Of a DNA stretch of 7,904 nucleotides, positions 7,670 to 7,904 are shown in pieces (the stretch's first letter is position 1; every line of letters starts with the position of its first letter). Source of the DNA: an uncultured bacterium (GTDB taxonomy: Bacteria; Patescibacteriota; Gracilibacteria; BD1-5; UBA6164); assembly GCA_947311335.1 (NCBI GenBank), contig CAMZKR010000142.1:1-7904 (forward strand), read 5' to 3'. Made by a program: the position numbers and the translations under genes. Under the pieces are notes generated by a model. It was not told the origin of the DNA, did no database searches, and saw only the letters and a program-made list of their open reading frames with translations.

Positions 7670-7690
7670 AAAAAAGTAGTTTACCTTTTT
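7670..7690 (-). other. Hairpin in the terS leader
   Basis: In the minus transcript 7690-7682 pairs with 7678-7670: five A-U pairs, one G-U pair and a GUA/UAC core around an AAC triloop. The 3' arm is six U residues, followed by six A residues rather than more U. It may be an attenuator-like or stability hairpin about 78 bases before the terS start; as a true terminator it is weak. Confidence 0.3.
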
Positions 7691-7787
7691 TTCTAGATTA
7701 TATCTATATAAGTCATATATTATATGTTATTATAATATTTTTCTATATTTTATCTAGATTTAATTATATTAAAATAATAATATGAAT

Positions 7788-7808
7788 AAAAAAAAATAGG
7801 CGATGCCT
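7788..7808 (-). terminator. Candidate terminator for a gene right of the window
   Basis: On the minus strand AGGC-ATC-GCCT is followed by A and a run of nine T. The stem is only four base pairs with a triloop, but it is the most GC-rich spot in the region and the long U-tract is placed as an intrinsic terminator requires. It would stop leftward transcription arriving from beyond base 7904 before the packaging genes. Confidence 0.45.
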
Positions 7809-7860
7809 GACTTATACTATACTAATATATATATTATACATAACATTTAGCAATTGTTAT

Positions 7861-7896
7861 AAACACATCACATAATGTACCTTATGTTAAGTGTTT
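7861..7896. repeat. 36-base interrupted inverted repeat
   Basis: AAACAC (7861-7866) pairs with GTGTTT (7891-7896), and ACATAA (7870-7875) pairs with TTATGT (7882-7887). A symmetric 3-by-3 mismatch (ATC against TAA) separates the two pairs, and the loop is TGTACC. Twelve of 15 arm positions match. It could be an operator for a dimeric or tetrameric protein, a packaging-site element, or a structured RNA. Confidence 0.5.
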
Positions 7897-7904
7897 TGTA
7901 TGAT

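Larger units (their letters stand above)
7593..7904. other. Non-coding leader upstream of the packaging genes
   Basis: No gene of credible length is open in any frame in this 312-base stretch, even with UGA as glycine. It holds three hairpin-forming elements listed separately, several minus-strand TATAAT words (for example 7703-7708 region and 7729-7736 region), and two TCTAGATT copies at 7692-7699 and 7753-7760. It sits just before terS, where phages commonly carry the late promoter and the packaging-start (cos or pac) site. I infer such a role but cannot pick out a specific promoter or cut site in DNA this AT-rich. Confidence 0.5.

Noticed and set aside
7647..7671. AAAAGGAG followed by ATG on the plus strand
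   Set aside because: The spacing is only two bases and the frame stops after four codons.
7692..7760. Two TCTAGATT copies as operator pair
   Set aside because: Eight-base AT-rich words recur by chance in this composition, and nothing else in the flanks is conserved between the copies.
7847..7904. C-terminal tail of a gene entering from the right on the minus strand
   Set aside because: Only 18 codons are open before TAA, and the stretch coincides with the inverted repeat, so coding cannot be supported.

Overview
The window is AT-rich and every convincing gene lies on the minus strand, reading right to left. It is the packaging, head and neck module of a tailed double-stranded DNA phage (Caudoviricetes). 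Read with the standard code, almost every gene is broken by in-frame UGA. Read with UGA as glycine (genetic code 25), nine complete genes and one partial gene open cleanly. The decisive site is the terminase Walker A motif, where two of its three glycines, including the one just before the catalytic lysine, are UGA. By my hand count 127 of 150 glycines are UGA and 23 are GGN, while all eight tryptophans are UGG. Code 25 is known from the candidate phyla Gracilibacteria (BD1-5) and Absconditabacteria (SR1), so I infer a phage or prophage of one of these poorly known, probably symbiotic bacteria. Retained arginine use of CGA and CGG mildly favours Gracilibacteria or a host without further Arg-codon reassignment.

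Gene order from right to left: a non-coding leader (7593-7904) with hairpins and an inverted repeat; small terminase (7131-7592); large terminase (5410-7131); an unrecognised 119-aa protein (5030-5389); portal (3605-5023); a possible small membrane protein overlapping the portal 3' end (3520-3624); a charged, helical scaffold candidate (2850-3461); an SU10/HK97-fold major capsid protein (1598-2830); a gap with a perfect 14-bp terminator hairpin and a 16-bp palindrome (1494-1597); then a probable adaptor (1053-1493), a head-closure-like protein (707-1039), an HK97 gp10-like neck protein (348-707) and a tail-terminator-like protein that runs off the left edge (1-344).

The products form one assembly line. 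TerS recognises phage DNA and TerL pumps it through the portal. The scaffold and capsid protein build the prohead around the portal. The adaptor, closure and gp10-like proteins then seal the filled head and join it to a tail. The neck set implies a siphovirus- or myovirus-type tail encoded further left. Genes are packed tightly, with two TAATG stop-start overlaps, and almost none has a recognisable Shine-Dalgarno sequence. No tRNA, CRISPR array, transposon, integrase or lysis gene is visible.
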